Below the pieces are notes generated by a model. That model ran no database searches. It saw nothing but the letters and a program-made list of their open reading frames with translations, and had not been told where the DNA came from. A DNA stretch of 63,242 bases from an uncultured Geobacter sp. (lineage in GTDB: Bacteria > Desulfobacterota > Desulfuromonadia > Geobacterales > DSM-12255). The stretch spans positions 1 through 63,242 of the forward strand of contig CALMOE010000288.1 of the NCBI GenBank assembly GCA_937871715.1. Direction: 5' to 3'. The stretch's first letter is position 1, and every line of letters begins with the position of its first letter. A program made the translations under genes and the position numbers. This document shows, piece after piece, positions 1 to 16,196 of the stretch.

Positions 1-24
1 GGTCGCCGCCGGGAATTTTACACG

Positions 25-57
25 AAAGCCCCACTTCTTCACGAGGTGGGGCTTTTT
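25..57 (+). terminator. Rho-independent terminator of an upstream unit
   Basis: A 10-bp stem (25-34 with 46-55) containing AGCCCCAC and GTGGGGCT encloses an 11-base loop and runs into a T-tract. It ends a transcript that enters from outside the window and isolates the radical SAM gene that follows. Confidence 0.85.
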
Positions 58-95
58 GCTATTATTCAATCTATCTTTAGTCTATCTTTGTTCCC

Positions 96-1880
96 ATGTC
101 CCATCTGCCAATAAATTTGCATGAAGCATCCAAGCGTGGGTGGAGTGAACTCGATATCATCTTTGTAACTGGAGATGCTTATATTGATCACCCTGCCTTC
201 GGAGTGCCACTGCTTGCTAGGCTACTGGAATCCCGAGGATTACGGGTCGGCATAATTTCGCAACCCGATTGGCGGAATGTAGATTCCTTCAGAATACTTG
301 GCCGGCCACGACTCTTTTTTGCAGTATCTGCCGGTGCCATGGACTCCATGGTCGCCCATTACACCCCCGCGCGTAAACTCCGCCGAGACGATGCCTATAC
401 TCCTGGGAATAGGCATGGTGCCCGTCCTAATCGGTCAACCATTGTCTACACTTCATGCTGCAAGGCCGCTTTCAAGGACGTACCCGTAGTCATCGGTGGG
501 ATAGAGGCAAGTCTGCGGCGCTTCGCTCACTACGATTACTGGGACAATAAAGTTCGTCGCTCTATACTGCTGGACAGCAAAGCCGACATGCTCATTTACG
601 GAATGGGCGAAGCGCAGTTGCTTGAGCTTACTAGTCGATTGCAGTCAGGCGAAAATCTTCACTCAATCAAGGATGTCAGGGGGACCTGTGTGGTTGTAGA
701 TGACCTCTCCGACCTTACAGGGGCGTTGCGGCTACCTTCATGCGAGGATGTCTGCACGAGCAAGGCTAAATATTCTTCCGCATTCAAAACAACTGCCCTT
801 GAGCAGAATCCGTATTCGGGGCTGATTCTTGTCCAGCCTCATGGAGAGAGAGCAGTGCGCTGCAATCCTCCTGCGCTGCCCCTGACTACGAAGATGTTGG
901 ACTCTATCTACTTGCTCCCTTTTACAAGGTTGCCGCACCCTTCCTATCAAGAAATTGTCCCTGCTTGGGAGCAGATCAAGGGATCTGTAACAACCCATCG
1001 AGGCTGTTCCGGTGGCTGTGCTTTTTGTGCCATTACCCATCATCAGGGAAAGTTTATTCAGTCCAGAAGCGAGTCTTCCATAGTTTCTGAAGTAGGGCGC
1101 ATTGTGCAGCAGTCATGGGCACACGGAGTGATAAGCGACATCGGCGGACCTACTGCAAACATGTATGGCGCAGTTTGCACTGCTCCTGACAAGGGTGCCG
1201 CGTGCAAGCGCACTAGCTGCCTTTATCCTGAAATATGCAGGAATTACAGGGTTCAGGATGATATTGCGGTCAAATTGCTCCGGAAGATCAGATCTATCAA
1301 CGGGGTTCGAAGTAGTGTTATTTCTTCGGGGATACGCTACGATCTGCTGTTGAAGCAGCCCGGTTACTTCAAGGATCTCGTCAGGTATCATGTCGGAGGG
1401 TTGCTGAAGGTCGCTCCCGAGCATTTGTCGGACAGTGTCACCAGGCTAATGCGCAAGCCGGGTTCAAGCGTGTTCGTGAAATTTCTTGAGATGTTCCGCA
1501 GCGAGAGTCGTCTGGTGGGCAAGAGGCAGGCAGTAGTGCCGTATCTCATTGCCGGGCATCCGGGCTGTACCTTGGACAATATGGTCGACTTGGCATTAAA
1601 GCTAAAAGAACTTGGCTTGCGGGTCGAGCAGGTGCAGGAGTTTACCCCCACTCCAGGCTCGCTTTCCACCTGCATGTATTACTGCGGCGTTGATCCGTTT
1701 ACCGATGATGCCGTCCACGTTCCCATTGGCGAAAGGGAGATGCGTCTGCAGAAGGCGCTTCTTCTGAGCCATGTCGCCAGTGAACGTAAAAATGTTCTGG
1801 CTGCATTGCGCCTGGCAGGCAGAGAAGTTAGCGTTGCCCGTTTATTGGGCCATACGCAACTGACAAGGAAGCCGCGCTAG
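96..1880 (+). CDS. ygiQ: YgiQ-family radical SAM protein
   Basis: This 594-residue protein belongs to the YgiQ family, which is widespread and has no firmly established reaction. The radical SAM cluster motif CSGGCAFC (C304, C308, C311) would hold a 4Fe-4S cluster that cleaves S-adenosylmethionine. A family-typical N-terminal region precedes the barrel, including [17 protein letters not shown]. The length is shorter than the E. coli homolog (about 740), which has a longer tail. The ATG at 96 lacks an obvious Shine-Dalgarno sequence, so the start is the least certain point. It lies between a terminator and the tRNA promoter and so looks monocistronic. Confidence 0.88.
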   Translation: MSHLPINLHEASKRGWSELDIIFVTGDAYIDHPAFGVPLLARLLESRGLRVGIISQPDWRNVDSFRILGRPRLFFAVSAGAMDSMVAHYTPARKLRRDDAYTPGNRHGARPNRSTIVYTSCCKAAFKDVPVVIGGIEASLRRFAHYDYWDNKVRRSILLDSKADMLIYGMGEAQLLELTSRLQSGENLHSIKDVRGTCVVVDDLSDLTGALRLPSCEDVCTSKAKYSSAFKTTALEQNPYSGLILVQPHGERAVRCNPPALPLTTKMLDSIYLLPFTRLPHPSYQEIVPAWEQIKGSVTTHRGCSGGCAFCAITHHQGKFIQSRSESSIVSEVGRIVQQSWAHGVISDIGGPTANMYGAVCTAPDKGAACKRTSCLYPEICRNYRVQDDIAVKLLRKIRSINGVRSSVISSGIRYDLLLKQPGYFKDLVRYHVGGLLKVAPEHLSDSVTRLMRKPGSSVFVKFLEMFRSESRLVGKRQAVVPYLIAGHPGCTLDNMVDLALKLKELGLRVEQVQEFTPTPGSLSTCMYYCGVDPFTDDAVHVPIGEREMRLQKALLLSHVASERKNVLAALRLAGREVSVARLLGHTQLTRKPR

Positions 1881-1983
1881 TTGTATGGAGTAGATTCCGG
1901 CAAATGCGCCGGTTGCATATGTTCTGTTTAAACCGGTACTGCATGGCGTGATCTGTAAAAAATATGCTGATGAAATAAAATGC

Positions 1984-2013
1984 TTGACTGCGCGGTTTGG
2001 GTTGGGTTATAAG
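1984..2013 (+). promoter_or_regulatory. Sigma-70 promoter for the tRNA-tuf unit
   Basis: TTGACT at 1984-1989 and TATAAG at 2008-2013 are separated by 18 bp. The predicted transcription start lies just ahead of the first tRNA at 2024. The strong -35 and short leader fit a stable-RNA promoter serving the tRNA cluster and probably tuf. Confidence 0.7.
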
Positions 2014-2023
2014 ATTGATTCTT

Positions 2024-2099
2024 GCTGGCGTAGCTCAATTGGTAGAGCAGCTGACTTGTAATCAGCAGGTTGCGGGTTCGAGTCCCATCGCCAGCTCCA
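2024..2099 (+). tRNA. tRNA-Thr (anticodon TGT)
   Basis: This is a 76-nt cloverleaf. The acceptor stem GCTGGCG pairs with CGCCAGC, the anticodon loop is CTTGTAA with anticodon TGT, the T-loop is GGTTCGAGTCC, and the 3' CCA is encoded. It is the first gene of a four-tRNA cluster preceding tuf, the same thr-tyr-gly-thr-tuf order known from E. coli. Confidence 0.97.
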
Positions 2100-2153
2100 T
2101 ATGATAAGAGAGCAACTCCGTTGCTGGTGTTGTATGTAGGCTGCATATCCCAT

Positions 2154-2239
2154 GGAGGGATTCCCGAGTGGCCAAAGGGAACAGACTGTAAATCTGTCGT
2201 CGGACGACTTCGGAGGTTCGAATCCTCCTCCCTCCACCA
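2154..2239 (+). tRNA. tRNA-Tyr (anticodon GTA)
   Basis: This is an 86-nt class II tRNA with a long variable arm. The acceptor GGAGGGA pairs with TCCCTCC, the anticodon is GTA in CTGTAAA, and the CCA is encoded. It is the second gene of the cluster. Confidence 0.97.
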
Positions 2240-2345
2240 TAAAAACATGTCGATGCGGAGATTGGCTGCATAGCCCAGGAGACTTAAGTCGCTTGAACTG
2301 GGTCTGAGCCGATTTTGCGTGTCAAAGAAACTGACAGTCAATTTG

Positions 2346-2422
2346 GCGGGAGTAGCTCAGTTGGCTAGAGCATCAGCCTTCCAAGCTGAGGGTCGCGGGT
2401 TCGAGTCCCGTTTCCCGCTCCA
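2346..2422 (+). tRNA. tRNA-Gly (anticodon TCC)
   Basis: This 77-nt cloverleaf has acceptor GCGGGAG pairing with TTCCCGC (one G-T pair), anticodon TCC in CTTCCAA and an encoded CCA. It is the third gene of the cluster, about 100 bases after tRNA-Tyr. Confidence 0.97.
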
Positions 2423-2436
2423 AAATGTTTGTTCAG

Positions 2437-2512
<76 letters not shown>

Positions 2513-2559
2513 TTCTTTTCTAAAGCAAACGGTAGTAATCATAATAGGAGGGATTAGTA

Positions 2560-3750
<1,191 letters not shown>

Positions 3751-3799
3751 TTTTAATTGTATAGGCCTGCAGCTGGGTCGACGTTAAAAGGAAAGCATA

Positions 3800-3949
3800 A
3801 TGAGAGACATTATTACCCTCGCCTGCACCGAGTGTAAGCAGAGAAACTACACTACTACGAAAAACAAGAAGACTACCCCTCAGAAGCTGGAGTTCAAGAA
3901 GTACTGCCGCTTCTGCAGGACCCATACTCCTCACAAGGAAACTAAGTAG
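3800..3949 (+). CDS. rpmG: 50S ribosomal protein L33 (zinc-binding type)
   Basis: This 49-residue protein begins [12 protein letters not shown] and is a component of the large subunit near the E site. Two CxxC pairs (C9/C12 and C36/C39) mark the zinc-binding form. AAAGGAAAG stands before the ATG. It is placed between tuf and tRNA-Trp, followed by secE and nusG, the usual bacterial order. Confidence 0.96.
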   Translation: MRDIITLACTECKQRNYTTTKNKKTTPQKLEFKKYCRFCRTHTPHKETK

Positions 3950-3968
3950 TCTGAATATGTTAGTCTGC

Positions 3969-4045
3969 AGGCCAGTAGCTCTAACGGCTAGAGCACCGGT
4001 CTCCAAAACCGGGTGTTGGGGGTTCGAGTCCCTCCTGGCCTGCCA
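3969..4045 (+). tRNA. tRNA-Trp (anticodon CCA)
   Basis: This 77-nt cloverleaf has acceptor AGGCCAG pairing with CTGGCCT, anticodon CCA in CTCCAAA and an encoded 3' CCA. It is embedded between rpmG and secE, a conserved arrangement in many bacteria, and is probably excised from the polycistronic transcript. Confidence 0.97.
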
Positions 4046-4073
4046 TTTTTGATTTAGCTATGAGGTGTGCAAC

Positions 4074-4259
4074 GTGCTTGCAAAAACCAGACTGTTTATC
4101 GATGAAGTAAAGGTCGAACTGGAAAAGGTAACCTGGCCACTTCGCAAAGAGACATTTGCAACGACATGGGTCGTTGTCTTCATTGTTGTGCTTATCTCTT
4201 TTTATCTCGGTGCCTGCGATCTGGTGTTGGCCAAACTACTCAGGTTTTTGCTGAACTGA
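4074..4259 (+). CDS. secE: Preprotein translocase subunit SecE
   Basis: This is the small clamp subunit of the SecYEG protein-export channel. The single-TM short form is 61 residues. An amphipathic segment containing VKVELEKVTWP, the family hallmark, precedes one membrane span (VVVFIVVLISFYLGACDLVL). I chose GTG at 4074 over GTG at 4065 because GAGG at 4062-4065 then sits 8 bases upstream, whereas the earlier codon would overlap it. nusG follows after 11 bases. Confidence 0.9.
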   Translation: MLAKTRLFIDEVKVELEKVTWPLRKETFATTWVVVFIVVLISFYLGACDLVLAKLLRFLLN

Positions 4260-4270
4260 AGGGATATATC

Positions 4271-4798
4271 ATGGCGTTAAAGTGGTACGGTGTACACACA
4301 TACTCAGGCTTTGAAAACAAGGTTAAGCTTTCTCTGCAGGAAAGAATAAAAAATCAGCAGCTCGAAGAGTTCTTCGGTGAAATTCTTATCCCTTCGGAAA
4401 CGGTAATGGAGTTGAAAAAGGGGGAGCGCAAGACCACTTCCCGGAAGTTCTTCCCCGGCTACATCCTTGTCAACATGGATTTGAATGACGAAACCTGGCA
4501 CGTGGTCAAAGAGACCGCTAAGGTCACAGGTTTTGTCGGCGGAAACAATCCCGTGGCAATCCCTGATGAGGAGATTAACAAGATAACCCGCAGGGTCGAA
4601 GAGGGTGCCGAAAAGCCGCGCCCCAAGGTTCAGTTCGAGGTCGGCGAGACGGTCAGGGTAATAGATGGCCCGTTCCTGAATTTCGCAGGAGTAGTTGAAG
4701 ACGTCAAGCCTGACAAGGCAAAGCTGCGAGTGATGGTCAGCATCTTCGGCAGGGCTACGCCTGTCGAACTCGAGTTCATGCAGGTAGAAAAGCAGTAA
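4271..4798 (+). CDS. nusG: Transcription antitermination protein NusG
   Basis: NusG binds RNA polymerase, suppresses pausing and links it to Rho or to ribosomal S10. The protein has 175 residues from the ATG at 4271 ([15 protein letters not shown]). It has the NGN domain ([11 protein letters not shown]) and a C-terminal KOW domain ([16 protein letters not shown]). The open frame extends further upstream, but only this start gives the normal N-terminus. It lies between secE and rplK. Confidence 0.96.
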   Translation: MALKWYGVHTYSGFENKVKLSLQERIKNQQLEEFFGEILIPSETVMELKKGERKTTSRKFFPGYILVNMDLNDETWHVVKETAKVTGFVGGNNPVAIPDEEINKITRRVEEGAEKPRPKVQFEVGETVRVIDGPFLNFAGVVEDVKPDKAKLRVMVSIFGRATPVELEFMQVEKQ

Positions 4799-4850
4799 AT
4801 ATAACTAGTCGACTGCATGATCGTGGTTGACAGGTATCTTACGATAGTCC

Positions 4851-4865
4851 GATGACAAGGTCATC
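4851..4865 (+). promoter_or_regulatory. Hairpin in the rplK leader, possible L1 autoregulatory site
   Basis: A perfect 6-bp stem with a 3-base loop (GATGAC-AAG-GTCATC) ends 19 bases before the rplK start codon. In many bacteria L1 represses the L11 operon by binding an RNA structure here. The assignment rests on position only. A TTGACA at 4828-4833 stands upstream without a convincing -10. Confidence 0.35.
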
Positions 4866-4884
4866 ACAGTTAAAGGAGTAGCAG

Positions 4885-5307
4885 ATGGCAAAAAAGATTA
4901 CAGGATATATCAAGCTGCAGGTGCCTGCGGGTAAAGCCAATCCTTCGCCGCCGATCGGTCCTGCTCTTGGTCAGCACGGCGTTAATATCATGGAGTTCTG
5001 CAAGGCGTTCAACGCAAAGACGCAGGCTGACGAAGGGACTATTACTCCTGTCGTTATAACTGTATATGCGGACAGGTCGTTCACCTTCATCACCAAGACT
5101 CCTCCCGTTCCGGTACTTATCAAGAAGGCTATCGGTATCGCTAGCGGTTCCAGCGTACCCAATAAAACCAAGGTAGGCAAGCTGACAAAGGATCAAGTAA
5201 GAGAAATTGCTCAGAAAAAGATGCCTGACCTGAACGCTGCAAGCCTTGAGGCTGCTATGCGTACTGTAGAAGGCACTGCCCGAAGCATGGGCGTAGATAT
5301 CGTTTAG
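4885..5307 (+). CDS. rplK: 50S ribosomal protein L11
   Basis: L11 binds the GTPase-associated region of 23S rRNA and helps stimulate elongation factors. It is 140 residues with family segments [20 protein letters not shown] near the N-terminus and [21 protein letters not shown] near the C-terminus. GGAG precedes ATG by 6 bases. rplA begins 23 bases downstream. Confidence 0.98.
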   Translation: MAKKITGYIKLQVPAGKANPSPPIGPALGQHGVNIMEFCKAFNAKTQADEGTITPVVITVYADRSFTFITKTPPVPVLIKKAIGIASGSSVPNKTKVGKLTKDQVREIAQKKMPDLNAASLEAAMRTVEGTARSMGVDIV

Positions 5308-5330
5308 GAACTTGAGAGAGGTTCGCTGAA

Positions 5331-6032
5331 ATGTCCAAGATAGCAAAAAATGTAAATGCTGCTGCAGCTAAGGTTGACAGGAGCAAAAGCTACTCCCTTC
5401 AAGAGGGTGTTGACCTTGTCAAGGGCGCTGCATATGCCAAATTTGACGAGACCGTAGACGTGGCTGTTCGTCTGGGTGTTGACCCTCGTCATGCGGATCA
5501 GATGGTCCGCGGAGCTGTTGTCCTCCCCCACGGTCTGGGCAAAGAAGTCAGGGTGCTGGTTTTTGCCAAGGGTGAAAAGGAGAAGGAGGCCAAGGAAGCT
5601 GGCGCAGATTTTGTGGGTGCCGAAGACCTTGTAACCAAGATCCAGGAAGGTTGGTTCGATTTCGATACTGCCATCGCAACACCCGACATGATGGGTGTGG
5701 TCGGCAAGATCGGTAAGCTTCTCGGCCCGCGCGGTCTCATGCCAAATCCAAAGGTTGGAACTGTAACCTTTGATGTAGGTAGAGCAGTGAAGGAGTCCAA
5801 GTCAGGCAAGGTAGAGTTTCGTGTGGAAAAAGCCGGCATTGTTCACGCCCCTGTTGGCAAGGCGTCGTTCCCGGCCGATCTGCTCAAGGAAAACCTCCTT
5901 GCCCTGGTTGATGCCCTTGTCAAGGCCAAGCCTTCTGCTGCTAAAGGCACCTACATCAAGAAGATTTCCGTTTCCTCTACCATGGGCCCCGGTGTTCGTC
6001 TGGACATCGCCGATGTGACCGGAAAACTCTGA
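5331..6032 (+). CDS. rplA: 50S ribosomal protein L1
   Basis: L1 forms the mobile stalk at the E site and often represses its own operon. It has 233 residues and conserved [15 protein letters not shown] in the centre. It is co-transcribed with rplK. The L10 leader RNA begins 14 bases after its stop. Confidence 0.98.
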   Translation: MSKIAKNVNAAAAKVDRSKSYSLQEGVDLVKGAAYAKFDETVDVAVRLGVDPRHADQMVRGAVVLPHGLGKEVRVLVFAKGEKEKEAKEAGADFVGAEDLVTKIQEGWFDFDTAIATPDMMGVVGKIGKLLGPRGLMPNPKVGTVTFDVGRAVKESKSGKVEFRVEKAGIVHAPVGKASFPADLLKENLLALVDALVKAKPSAAKGTYIKKISVSSTMGPGVRLDIADVTGKL

Positions 6033-6046
6033 TATAAACTTTAAGT

Positions 6047-6144
6047 CCAAAGTCAAAGACAGCAGGTGTCGTGAAGCGACTTAAATCTCTGCCTGCCGAG
6101 ACTGAAAATGTTGAAGGATTAGTTCCTCCAACTTCTGACTTTGG
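6047..6144 (+). ncRNA. Ribosomal protein L10 leader RNA
   Basis: The leader is closed by a perfect 9-bp stem, CCAAAGTCA (6047-6055) with TGACTTTGG (6136-6144). Inside it, CAGCAGG and CCTGCCTGCC-like segments (6061-6098) match the known L10 leader pattern. The L10-L12 complex binds this RNA to repress rplJ-rplL translation. It ends 40 bases before the rplJ start. Confidence 0.8.
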
Positions 6145-6184
6145 CGGGGCTTAGCCCTCATACCAAAAGAAAGGAGGATGGCGC

Positions 6185-6709
6185 TTGAATAAACAGAACA
6201 AACAGCAGGTTGTTGCTGAGATGCATGAGAAACTGCAGAAGGCGAAGGCAGTTTTTCTCGCAGATTTCCGTGGCATGAGCGTGGATAAGGCAACCACTCT
6301 GAGAAATGAACTGCGCAGTGCCGAAGTGGAGTACAAGGTTGTAAAGAACACCCTGCTCGAACTGGCTTCCGCTGACACGGATTCAGCTGCACTGGCCCCA
6401 CATCTGAAGGGCCCTACGGCAGTGGCAATGACCTACACCGATCCGGTAGCTGCAGCTAAGGTTCTTGCAAAGTTTGCCAAGGAGCAGCAGGCAACTTTCA
6501 AGCTGAAGGCAGGTGTTTTGTCCGGTAAGGTTATATCCGTTCCGGAAATCCAGGCTCTTTCAGAACTGCCCAGTCGTGAAGTTCTCATTGCCAAGATGCT
6601 TGGTTCACTCAACGCACCGGCTACAAACTTCGTCGGTGTTCTTGCAGCCGTGCCTGGCAGTTTCGTCAGGGCACTGGATGCCATTAGGCAGCAAAAAGAA
6701 GCTAACTAA
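6185..6709 (+). CDS. rplJ: 50S ribosomal protein L10
   Basis: L10 anchors L12 dimers to the ribosomal stalk. It is 174 residues, begins [10 protein letters not shown], and carries family segments [15 protein letters not shown] and [10 protein letters not shown]. The start codon is TTG at 6185, preceded by AAAGGAGG. An ATG a few bases upstream leads directly to a stop in another frame, so TTG is the only workable start. Confidence 0.96.
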   Translation: MNKQNKQQVVAEMHEKLQKAKAVFLADFRGMSVDKATTLRNELRSAEVEYKVVKNTLLELASADTDSAALAPHLKGPTAVAMTYTDPVAAAKVLAKFAKEQQATFKLKAGVLSGKVISVPEIQALSELPSREVLIAKMLGSLNAPATNFVGVLAAVPGSFVRALDAIRQQKEAN

Positions 6710-6735
6710 AATAAAACATATATTTGGAGGATGAA

Positions 6736-7116
6736 ATGGCCGTAACCAAGGAAGAAGTAATCAAGTTTATCGAAAGCATGACCGTTCTCGAGCTGGCTGA
6801 AATGGTTAAGGAACTCGAAGAGAAATTCGGCGTATCCGCTGCCGCTCCAGTAGCCGTTGCAGCCGCTCCCGCTGCTGGCGCTGCCGCCGAAGCTGCTGAG
6901 GAGCAGACTGAATTCGACGTTATCCTCAAGTCTGCCGGCGCTAACAAGATCAACGTTATCAAAGTTGTCCGCGCTCTCACCAGCCTCGGCCTCAAGGAGG
7001 CCAAGGATCTCGTCGACGGCGCTCCGCAGCCGCTCAAGACCGGTGTGTCCAAGCAGGAAGCCGAAGACGCAAAGAAGCAGCTTGTCGAGGCTGGGGCAGA
7101 AGTAGATATCAAGTAA
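6736..7116 (+). CDS. rplL: 50S ribosomal protein L7/L12
   Basis: This is the flexible stalk protein that recruits translation factors, at 126 residues from ATG 6736 ([11 protein letters not shown]). An Ala-rich hinge ([14 protein letters not shown]) links the dimerisation domain to the C-terminal domain ([17 protein letters not shown]). An in-frame TTG at 6724 overlaps the Shine-Dalgarno GGAGG and is rejected as the start. Confidence 0.97.
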   Translation: MAVTKEEVIKFIESMTVLELAEMVKELEEKFGVSAAAPVAVAAAPAAGAAAEAAEEQTEFDVILKSAGANKINVIKVVRALTSLGLKEAKDLVDGAPQPLKTGVSKQEAEDAKKQLVEAGAEVDIK

Positions 7117-7139
7117 TTTTTGCCTAAATCAGCATTATT

Positions 7140-7178
7140 AGCCAAGGTCGTCCAGTACGGCCTTGGCTGTTCTATTTT
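7140..7178 (+). terminator. Attenuator hairpin between rplL and rpoB
   Basis: A 12-bp stem (7140-7151 with 7157-7168, one G-T pair), a 5-base loop, then a broken T-run TTCTATTTT. In other bacteria partial termination at this point lowers rpoBC expression relative to rplJL. The interrupted T-tract fits partial rather than complete termination. Confidence 0.75.
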
Positions 7179-7287
7179 GTTGGCGGGCTTGTGCTTCGTG
7201 ACGCCAACTACTTGAAAACACAAGCTTCAGGTAGTCAGCCAAAAGCGCTTACGCCTTTTGAGTCTTGCAACAAAGGAGACAGATTTA

Positions 7288-10200
7288 ATGGCATATTCAA
7301 TCGCCAATAACCCCCTGCTGCGTAAAAACTTCGCTAAAATCAAGAAAATAGTCGATATACCAAACCTCATCGATATTCAGAAAAACTCCTATAAAAGATT
7401 TTTACAACTCGACGTGCCTGCGGAGACCAGGAAAAACAGTGGTCTTGAGGCAGTCTTCAAGAGTGTTTTCCCCATAAAAGATTTCAGTGAAACCTCTTCG
7501 CTGGAATATGTCTCCTACTCCCTGGGAACTCCCAAGTACGACGTGGAGGAGTGCCATCAGAGGGGCATGACTTTCGCTGCTCCCATGAAGGTAAAGGTCC
7601 GTCTCGTCGTTTGGGACGTTAACAAGGAATCTGATGTCCGCTCCATCAAGGACATTAAGGAGCAGGAGGTATACTTCGGCGAAATCCCCTTAATGACGGA
7701 AAACGGTACCTTTATAATCAACGGCACGGAGCGCGTAATTGTCAGCCAGTTGCACCGTTCCCCAGGCGTTTTCTACGATCATGACAAAGGCAAGACCCAT
7801 TCAAGCGGCAAGGTACTCTACTCAGCCAGGGTTATCCCGTATCGCGGATCATGGCTGGATTTTGAGTTTGATCATAAAGATATTCTCTATGTGCGCATCG
7901 ACAGGCGCCGCAAGATGCCGGCAACCGTTCTCCTCAAAGCTCTTGGCTACTCCATGGAGAGCCTGCTTAATTACTACTACAAGAGCGAAGAGATCCAGAT
8001 CGACGGCGAAACTGTCTCCAAGGTGGTTGACCCAGAGCTGCTTTCACACCAGAAGGCAACCGTGGATATTCTTCATCCGCAGACCGGCGAGATCCTGGTC
8101 AAGGCCAACAGAAAATTTACAAAGGCCGCCATCCGTAAGATGGAAGAGAACGGTATCAAGACCATCCCGATATCTGAAGAGGATGTTGTCGGTAAGTTCT
8201 GCTGCAACGATATAGTCGACCCGGCAACCGGCGAGGTTATTGTCGAATGCAACGACGAAGTGACAGCTGCAAAGTTCATCGAAATAAAGGTCAGGGGGAT
8301 CAAATCCCTCAAAGTTCTCTATATCGATAACCTGTATTCCACCGCATCATTCCGCGAAACCCTGCTTGTTGACAAGATGGCCTCTACCGAGGATGCGCTT
8401 ATCGAGATATACAGGCGCCTTCGCCCCGGCGATCCGCCGACAATCAAGAGCGCTGTCGCCATGTTCGGCAACCTTTTCTTCAACCCGGAGAGATATGACC
8501 TGTCCGCAGTTGGCCGACTTAAGCTGAACTACAAGCTGTCGTTGTCGACCCCGCTTGACTGTCAGGTGCTCACCAAGGAGGATATCCTCGAAGTCGTCCG
8601 TTACCTCATCGACCTGAAAAACGGCAAGGGGAATATCGACGATATCGATCATCTCGGGAACAGAAGGGTTCGCGCTGTCGGTGAGCTCCTAGAGAATCAG
8701 TACCGTATTGGCCTGGTGCGCATGGAGCGGGCAATCAAGGAGAGGATGAGTCTACAGGAAGTAGAGAACCTCATGCCCCATGATCTGATCAACTCCAAGC
8801 CAGTATCAGCAGTTGTCAAGGAGTTCTTTGGCTCGTCCCAGCTCTCCCAGTTCATGGATCAGACAAATCCCCTTTCCGAGGTTACTCACAAGAGACGCTT
8901 GTCTGCCCTCGGACCTGGTGGTTTGACAAGGGAGCGTGCTGGATTCGAGGTGCGTGACGTACACCCTACCCATTATGGCCGGGTATGCCCGATCGAAACC
9001 CCGGAGGGTCCCAACATCGGCCTGATAGCCTCACTATCAACCTATGCAAGGATAAACGAGCATGGCTTTGTTGAAACCCCCTACCGCCTTGTACGGGAAG
9101 GCAAGGTGACAAACGAGGTCAAGTTCTTCTCCGCTCTCGAGGAGGAGGGGTTGGCCATTGCCCAGGCTAACGCCGAAGTTGATCAGGACGGCATGTTTGT
9201 CAATGATTACGTTTCTGCAAGGAAGTCCGGTGAGTTCGTCCTGGTTGGCCGCGATGAAATCGAACTGATGGACGTATCCCCGATGCAGCTCGTCTCCGTT
9301 GCCGCATCGCTCATCCCCTTCCTGGAAAATGACGACGCAAACCGCGCACTCATGGGTTCGAACATGCAGCGTCAGGCAGTTCCGCTGCTTCGTGCCGACT
9401 CCCCCCTGGTAGGGACAGGGATGGAGAGGGTGGTCGCCAGGGATTCTGGTGTGTCGGTTGTCGCCAGACATAACGGCGTGGTTGAGTCCGTCGATGCTTC
9501 GCGCATCGTAGTGAAGATCGACGAGAAAGAGTACGACGAGAGCGGTACCGGTGTCGACATCTACAATCTGATCAAGTTTGCCAGGTCGAATCAGAATACC
9601 TGTATGAACCAGCGGCCGGTAGTCAAGACCGGCGATGTCGTCAAGCGCGGTGATGTAATAGCCGATGGTCCTTCCACAGACATGGGCGAGCTGGCCCTAG
9701 GCCAGAACGTGCTAGTTGCCTTCATGCCATGGGGCGGATGTAACTTCGAGGACTCCATCCTCATCTCCGAGCGTCTGGTCAAGGATGACCGCTATACCTC
9801 GATTCACATCGAGGAGTTTGAATGCGTTGCCCGCGACACAAAGCTCGGCAAGGAGGAGATCACCTCGGATATCCCCAACCTTGGCGAGGAGACTCTCAAG
9901 GATCTGGATGAGTCGGGTATCATCCGTATCGGTGCCGAGGTCAAACCTGGTGACATTCTGGTTGGTAAGATCACGCCAAAAGGGGAAACACAACTCTCCC
10001 CGGAAGAAAAGTTGCTGAGAGCTATTTTCGGCGAAAAGGCAGGAGATGTGCGCGACACGTCCCTGCGCGTCCCCCCCGGGGTCGAGGGGACGGTAATCGG
10101 AGCAAAAATCTTTTCCCGCAAAGGGGCAGACAAGGACAGCCGCACCGAGGCCATCGAGCGTGCCGAGGAAGAGAAGCTGCGCAAGGATGAGCAGGATGAG

Positions 10201-11400
10201 ATTCGCATCATCCGCAACTCGGCGACTGACAAGCTGAAGAAGCTCCTTGCCGGAAAGGTTTCCGCCGTCAAGGTAGAAGGCAAGGACGGCAAAGTGCTGA
10301 TAGCCAAAGGTAAAGAAATCAGCGAAGAGTCCCTAGCCTCAATCCCCCTCGACAAGTGGGAGCAGATCTCCGTTGCCGATGACGAGTCCGTCGAGGAGCG
10401 TGTGGCTGAGATACTTGCCAAGCTGCACCAGCAGATCGACTTCATCAAGTACGTTTTTGATGACAAGGTGCAGAAGCTTAGGCGAGGCGATGACCTCCCG
10501 CCGGGTGTTATCAAGATGGTCAAGGTCTATATTGCCATCAAGCGCAAACTGCAGGTTGGTGACAAGATGGCCGGCCGCCACGGAAACAAGGGTGTTGTTT
10601 CCCGCATCCTCCCAGAGGAGGATATGCCATATATGGAGGACGGTCGCCCTGTTGAGATCGTGCTCAATCCTCTTGGCGTTCCGTCACGTATGAACGTCGG
10701 CCAGATTCTCGAAACCCATCTAGGGTGGGCTGCCAAGGGGATCGGTTGGAAAATAGAGGAGATGCTGGAGAAGTCGTCGTCTGAGCCGGCTCTGCGCAAA
10801 TATCTCAAAGATGTCTACGGCGACAAGGAGATGAACAAGTTCATCGACTCCCTTGAGGAAGATGAGCTTCGTCTTACTGCCAAGCGTCTGCAGCGCGGTG
10901 TTCCGGTTGCTTCTCCCGTCTTTGAGGGGGCCTCGGAAGAGCAGGTTCAGAAGATGCTCAAGCATGCCGGCTTCGACAGCTCCGCCCAGGTAACACTTTA
11001 TGACGGACGCAGCGGCGATGCATTCAAGCACAAGGTCACCGTTGGTGTTATGTATGTTCTCAAGCTGCACCACTTGGTTGATGACAAGATTCATGCACGG
11101 TCTATCGGTCCCTACAGCCTCGTTACCCAGCAGCCCCTGGGTGGCAAGGCCCAGTTCGGTGGTCAGCGTCTCGGGGAGATGGAGGTCTGGGCGATGGAGG
11201 CCTATGGTGCAGCCTACGCACTGCAGGAGTTCCTCACCGTTAAGTCCGATGATGTTGCCGGCAGGACCCGCATGTATGAGGCCATTGTCAAGGGAAAGCA
11301 CACCCTTGAGCCCGGCCTGCCAGAGTCCTTCAACGTGCTCATCAAGGAGCTTCAGTCACTCTGCCTCGATGTGGAGCTGCTTGAAAACGAAGAGGAGTAG
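7288..11400 (+). CDS. rpoB: RNA polymerase beta subunit
   Basis: This catalytic subunit of RNA polymerase is 1370 residues from ATG 7288 ([15 protein letters not shown]), with AAAGGAG 10 bases upstream. Conserved segments include [16 protein letters not shown] with [12 protein letters not shown] (the rifampicin pocket, with sensitive-type residues), [12 protein letters not shown], and the C-terminal [12 protein letters not shown]. An in-frame TTG at 7258 lacks a binding site and is not used. rpoC follows after 83 bases. Confidence 0.98.
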   Translation: MAYSIANNPLLRKNFAKIKKIVDIPNLIDIQKNSYKRFLQLDVPAETRKNSGLEAVFKSVFPIKDFSETSSLEYVSYSLGTPKYDVEECHQRGMTFAAPMKVKVRLVVWDVNKESDVRSIKDIKEQEVYFGEIPLMTENGTFIINGTERVIVSQLHRSPGVFYDHDKGKTHSSGKVLYSARVIPYRGSWLDFEFDHKDILYVRIDRRRKMPATVLLKALGYSMESLLNYYYKSEEIQIDGETVSKVVDPELLSHQKATVDILHPQTGEILVKANRKFTKAAIRKMEENGIKTIPISEEDVVGKFCCNDIVDPATGEVIVECNDEVTAAKFIEIKVRGIKSLKVLYIDNLYSTASFRETLLVDKMASTEDALIEIYRRLRPGDPPTIKSAVAMFGNLFFNPERYDLSAVGRLKLNYKLSLSTPLDCQVLTKEDILEVVRYLIDLKNGKGNIDDIDHLGNRRVRAVGELLENQYRIGLVRMERAIKERMSLQEVENLMPHDLINSKPVSAVVKEFFGSSQLSQFMDQTNPLSEVTHKRRLSALGPGGLTRERAGFEVRDVHPTHYGRVCPIETPEGPNIGLIASLSTYARINEHGFVETPYRLVREGKVTNEVKFFSALEEEGLAIAQANAEVDQDGMFVNDYVSARKSGEFVLVGRDEIELMDVSPMQLVSVAASLIPFLENDDANRALMGSNMQRQAVPLLRADSPLVGTGMERVVARDSGVSVVARHNGVVESVDASRIVVKIDEKEYDESGTGVDIYNLIKFARSNQNTCMNQRPVVKTGDVVKRGDVIADGPSTDMGELALGQNVLVAFMPWGGCNFEDSILISERLVKDDRYTSIHIEEFECVARDTKLGKEEITSDIPNLGEETLKDLDESGIIRIGAEVKPGDILVGKITPKGETQLSPEEKLLRAIFGEKAGDVRDTSLRVPPGVEGTVIGAKIFSRKGADKDSRTEAIERAEEEKLRKDEQDEIRIIRNSATDKLKKLLAGKVSAVKVEGKDGKVLIAKGKEISEESLASIPLDKWEQISVADDESVEERVAEILAKLHQQIDFIKYVFDDKVQKLRRGDDLPPGVIKMVKVYIAIKRKLQVGDKMAGRHGNKGVVSRILPEEDMPYMEDGRPVEIVLNPLGVPSRMNVGQILETHLGWAAKGIGWKIEEMLEKSSSEPALRKYLKDVYGDKEMNKFIDSLEEDELRLTAKRLQRGVPVASPVFEGASEEQVQKMLKHAGFDSSAQVTLYDGRSGDAFKHKVTVGVMYVLKLHHLVDDKIHARSIGPYSLVTQQPLGGKAQFGGQRLGEMEVWAMEAYGAAYALQEFLTVKSDDVAGRTRMYEAIVKGKHTLEPGLPESFNVLIKELQSLCLDVELLENEEE

Positions 11401-11483
11401 TACTCAACTACCCGAGGATCGCCGGGGGCAACCCCGGCCATAAATTAATTACTAAGACTCCTAACGATAAGGAGGAATATACA

Positions 11484-15674
<4,191 letters not shown>

Positions 15675-15683
<9 letters not shown>

Positions 15684-15703
15684 CCCTGCTACCCGGTTTT
15701 ATT
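15675..15703 (+). terminator. Terminator after rpoC
   Basis: A perfect 9-bp stem (ACCGGGTAG with CTACCCGGT, loop of 5) is followed by TTTATT. The left arm includes the rpoC stop codon. It ends the beta operon just before a new promoter. Confidence 0.85.
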
Positions 15704-15715
15704 GTGAAAAATGTC

Positions 15716-15744
15716 TTGACACATGGCTGTACTATTGATATTTT
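15716..15744 (+). promoter_or_regulatory. Sigma-70 promoter of the str operon
   Basis: A full-consensus TTGACA (15716-15721), a 17-bp spacer and TATTTT (15739-15744) lie between the rpoC terminator and rpsL. It probably drives rpsL-rpsG-fusA-tuf and reads on into the S10 block. Confidence 0.75.
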
Positions 15745-15797
15745 CAGCGCTTCGCACATAGGGCGTGTCTTGAATACGCAGCAGGAGAGTAACGTTA

Positions 15798-16169
15798 ATG
15801 CCAACAATTAATCAGTTGATTCGTCAAGGTAGGGAGAAAAAGCGCGAGAAGTCCACAGCGCCGGCCCTTAAGTGTTGTCCTCAGAAGCGTGGCGTGTGTA
15901 CAAGGGTGTACACCACGACCCCGAAGAAGCCTAACTCTGCGCTCCGTAAGGTTGCTCGTGTCAGGTTGACAAACGGGATCGAGGTTACCTCTTACATTCC
16001 TGGTGTGGGGCATAACCTGCAGGAGCACTCGGTTGTCCTGATACGTGGTGGTCGGGTTAAGGACTTGCCGGGTGTACGTTATCATATCGTTCGTGGAACT
16101 CTCGATTCCGTTGGTGTCAAGGGGCGGATGAAGAGTCGTTCTAAGTATGGAGCCAAGCGGCCCAAGTAA
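15798..16169 (+). CDS. rpsL: 30S ribosomal protein S12
   Basis: S12 is a decoding-centre protein of 123 residues. It shows [16 protein letters not shown] and [14 protein letters not shown]. The two lysines whose loss gives streptomycin resistance in other bacteria are both present. AGGAG stands 9 bases before the ATG. It is the first gene of the str operon. Confidence 0.98.
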   Translation: MPTINQLIRQGREKKREKSTAPALKCCPQKRGVCTRVYTTTPKKPNSALRKVARVRLTNGIEVTSYIPGVGHNLQEHSVVLIRGGRVKDLPGVRYHIVRGTLDSVGVKGRMKSRSKYGAKRPK

Positions 16170-16196
16170 TTAGTTAGATCGTGAGGGTGCAAAGGT

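Noticed and set aside
6724-6735. TTG at 6724 as the L7/L12 start
   Set aside because: It overlaps the ribosome-binding GGAGG, and the ATG at 6736 gives the normal N-terminus.
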